From: Ignavibacteriales bacterium
Lineage (GTDB): Bacteria; Bacteroidota; Ignavibacteria; Ignavibacteriales; Ignavibacteriaceae
NCBI GenBank assembly: GCA_016707115.1
Contig: JADJIH010000006.1
Location: 124,001 to 188,000 of the forward strand
Length of the DNA stretch: 64,000 nucleotides
Reading direction: 5' to 3'
Positions within the stretch are counted from its first letter, which is position 1. Every line of letters starts with the position of its first letter. Below, in pieces: positions 63,237-64,000 of this stretch. The translations under genes and the position numbers were made by a program. The notes below the pieces were generated by a model. The model was not told where the DNA came from. It saw only the letters and a list, made by a program, of their open reading frames with translations, and searched no databases.

Positions 63237-64000
63237 TTATTTTGAACCAAGTGCTTTTAAATAACCTTTATTCACAGTGCAATTTCTGAATTTAATATTT
63301 TCAAGCAAATCTGAAAGAGCCTTTTTTATAATCTCTCTATCAGGTTTTGCATTTCTAATTTCTTCAAAATTTTTCTTAGGCAATTCTGCATATTTTATTA
63401 TCTCTTCCCATTCTTTTGTTTTGGGAAATTGCACCATTCCCCGATCTGAATCCATTTTTTTGTATGGCCAGAAACACCATCCAATATTATTAGTTTCTAA
63501 TAAAACCCTGAAAGAATCTATCCAGGCATCTTCATTCTCACCACTTTCACCAAGCCAAAGAGGAACATTATACTTCTCACTAAAATCAACAAAACGCTGA
63601 ATAACATCTTGTTTTACATCGGTCCAATAAGTGTGAAAAGTATACGCCAGTTTATCTTCATAGGGTTTGCCGAACACATCAAAATTTGTATTCCACTGTG
63701 CGCCGCCAAGAAAGATTATATGATTATTATCAACCTCACGAATTGCCGCGGTTATTTTTTTATAAAGCGGTTCAAGAAGCGGATTAAGCACTTCTTTGTT
63801 TTCAAGATAATGCGGTAATGGTTCATTTAAAAGATCGTAACCAATTACAATCGTTTCATCTTTATATCTGTCTGCAAGTTTTTCCCATAATGCGATTGTT
63901 GTCTTCTGAGCTTGTTCATCTTCAAGTAAAAATGGATAACTCCAGCTATCATCTATATTATCACCAGTTTGTCCGCCAGGTGCAGCATGAAGATCAAGAA
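63237..64000 (-). CDS. GH5 glycoside hydrolase, N-terminus beyond the window
   Basis: The frame stays open to the right edge, so the start lies outside; about 253 residues are visible. The GTG at 63791 is internal. The visible part begins with LDLHAAPGGQTGDN and includes the acid/base motif YDLLNEPLPH and the nucleophile motif PLWLGESGEN, then NIGWCFWPYKKMDS. It is a close paralogue of the GH5 at 55051 (shared VDNNHI, TNNIGW and FWPYKK/WWPHKK blocks), but this one ends after the catalytic domain with no CBM or T9SS tail. It probably heads the operon or lies near its head, 103 bp before the GH63-like gene. It would cleave beta-linked glucan or mannan chains, likely in the periplasm. Confidence 0.85.
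   Translation of the reverse strand, partial: LDLHAAPGGQTGDNIDDSWSYPFLLEDEQAQKTTIALWEKLADRYKDETIVIGYDLLNEPLPHYLENKEVLNPLLEPLYKKITAAIREVDNNHIIFLGGAQWNTNFDVFGKPYEDKLAYTFHTYWTDVKQDVIQRFVDFSEKYNVPLWLGESGENEDAWIDSFRVLLETNNIGWCFWPYKKMDSDRGMVQFPKTKEWEEIIKYAELPKKNFEEIRNAKPDREIIKKALSDLLENIKFRNCTVNKGYLKALGSK

Overview
The window looks like chromosomal DNA of a low-GC, Gram-negative member of the Bacteroidota/FCB group. It is most like the Ignavibacteria or a close relative. The evidence is a repeated C-terminal sorting domain of the type IX secretion system (T9SS) with the core NYPNPFNPST, which is typical of that group. In addition there are several outer-membrane proteins (TonB-dependent receptors, PorV-like barrels, DUF3078, a Wzi-like barrel), many lipoproteins, and at least one good Bacteroidota-type promoter (TTTG-N20-TATTTTTG before 12777). 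I see no rRNA, tRNA, CRISPR array, phage or plasmid genes. The taxonomic call is inference from family knowledge, not from a search.

Layout. 1-4526: end of an HGSNAT/DUF5009-like membrane protein, a lipocalin, then a pair made of a ten-haem lipoprotein cytochrome and a tandem rhodanese lipoprotein, ended by a strong hairpin, then a small TPR-like protein. 4540-10943 (minus): secreted phosphoesterase with a PQQ-type propeller, aldo/keto reductase, T9SS-exported amidase and a TolB-like propeller. 11102-12565: a glycosyltransferase. 12777-22780: outer-membrane cassette A (TonB receptor, secreted PNPY-type protein, lipoprotein, frameshifted PorV-like barrel, IPT lipoprotein, T9SS propeller). 22948-33154: cell-wall sugar and peptide handling (GHL10 hydrolase, amidase lipoprotein with a golvesin-like insert, frameshifted dipeptide epimerase, NagB/PIG-L fusion, MurQ). 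33278-44073: cassette B (T9SS FG-GAP protein, TonB receptor, frameshifted PNPY-type protein, PorV-like barrel, M23 peptidase with T9SS tail, PH-domain membrane protein). 44218-49503 (minus): M19 dipeptidase with a misplaced internal T9SS-like domain, DUF853 ATPase, MscS channel, DUF3078 protein and a small protein. 49640-53699: Wzi-like barrel and a nine-haem cytochrome with a T9SS tail. 53764-54980: a decayed IS3-like element. 55051-64000 (minus): a glycan-degradation operon (GH5, GH63-like, GH3, PpiC foldase, GH5-CBM-T9SS).

How the parts fit. The surface machinery (two TonB/PorV cassettes, the T9SS-tailed enzymes) and the glycoside hydrolase operon suggest extracellular polymer breakdown and uptake. 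MurQ, the epimerase, NagB-like fusion and amidases point to turnover of peptidoglycan or scavenged muropeptides. The two multihaem cytochromes, one lipid-anchored and one T9SS-exported, suggest electron transfer in the cell envelope or at the surface, possibly with sulfur compounds given the rhodanese partner.

Three genes (19133-20151, 28485-29614, 37841-41277) are each broken by what reads as the loss of one base in a short homopolymer. This pattern suggests either assembly error or recent decay. Short palindromic repeats of at least four kinds sit between genes, and one of them creates a false N-terminal extension on the DUF853 ATPase. Functions are assigned from recognisable motifs only; nothing was searched or computed.
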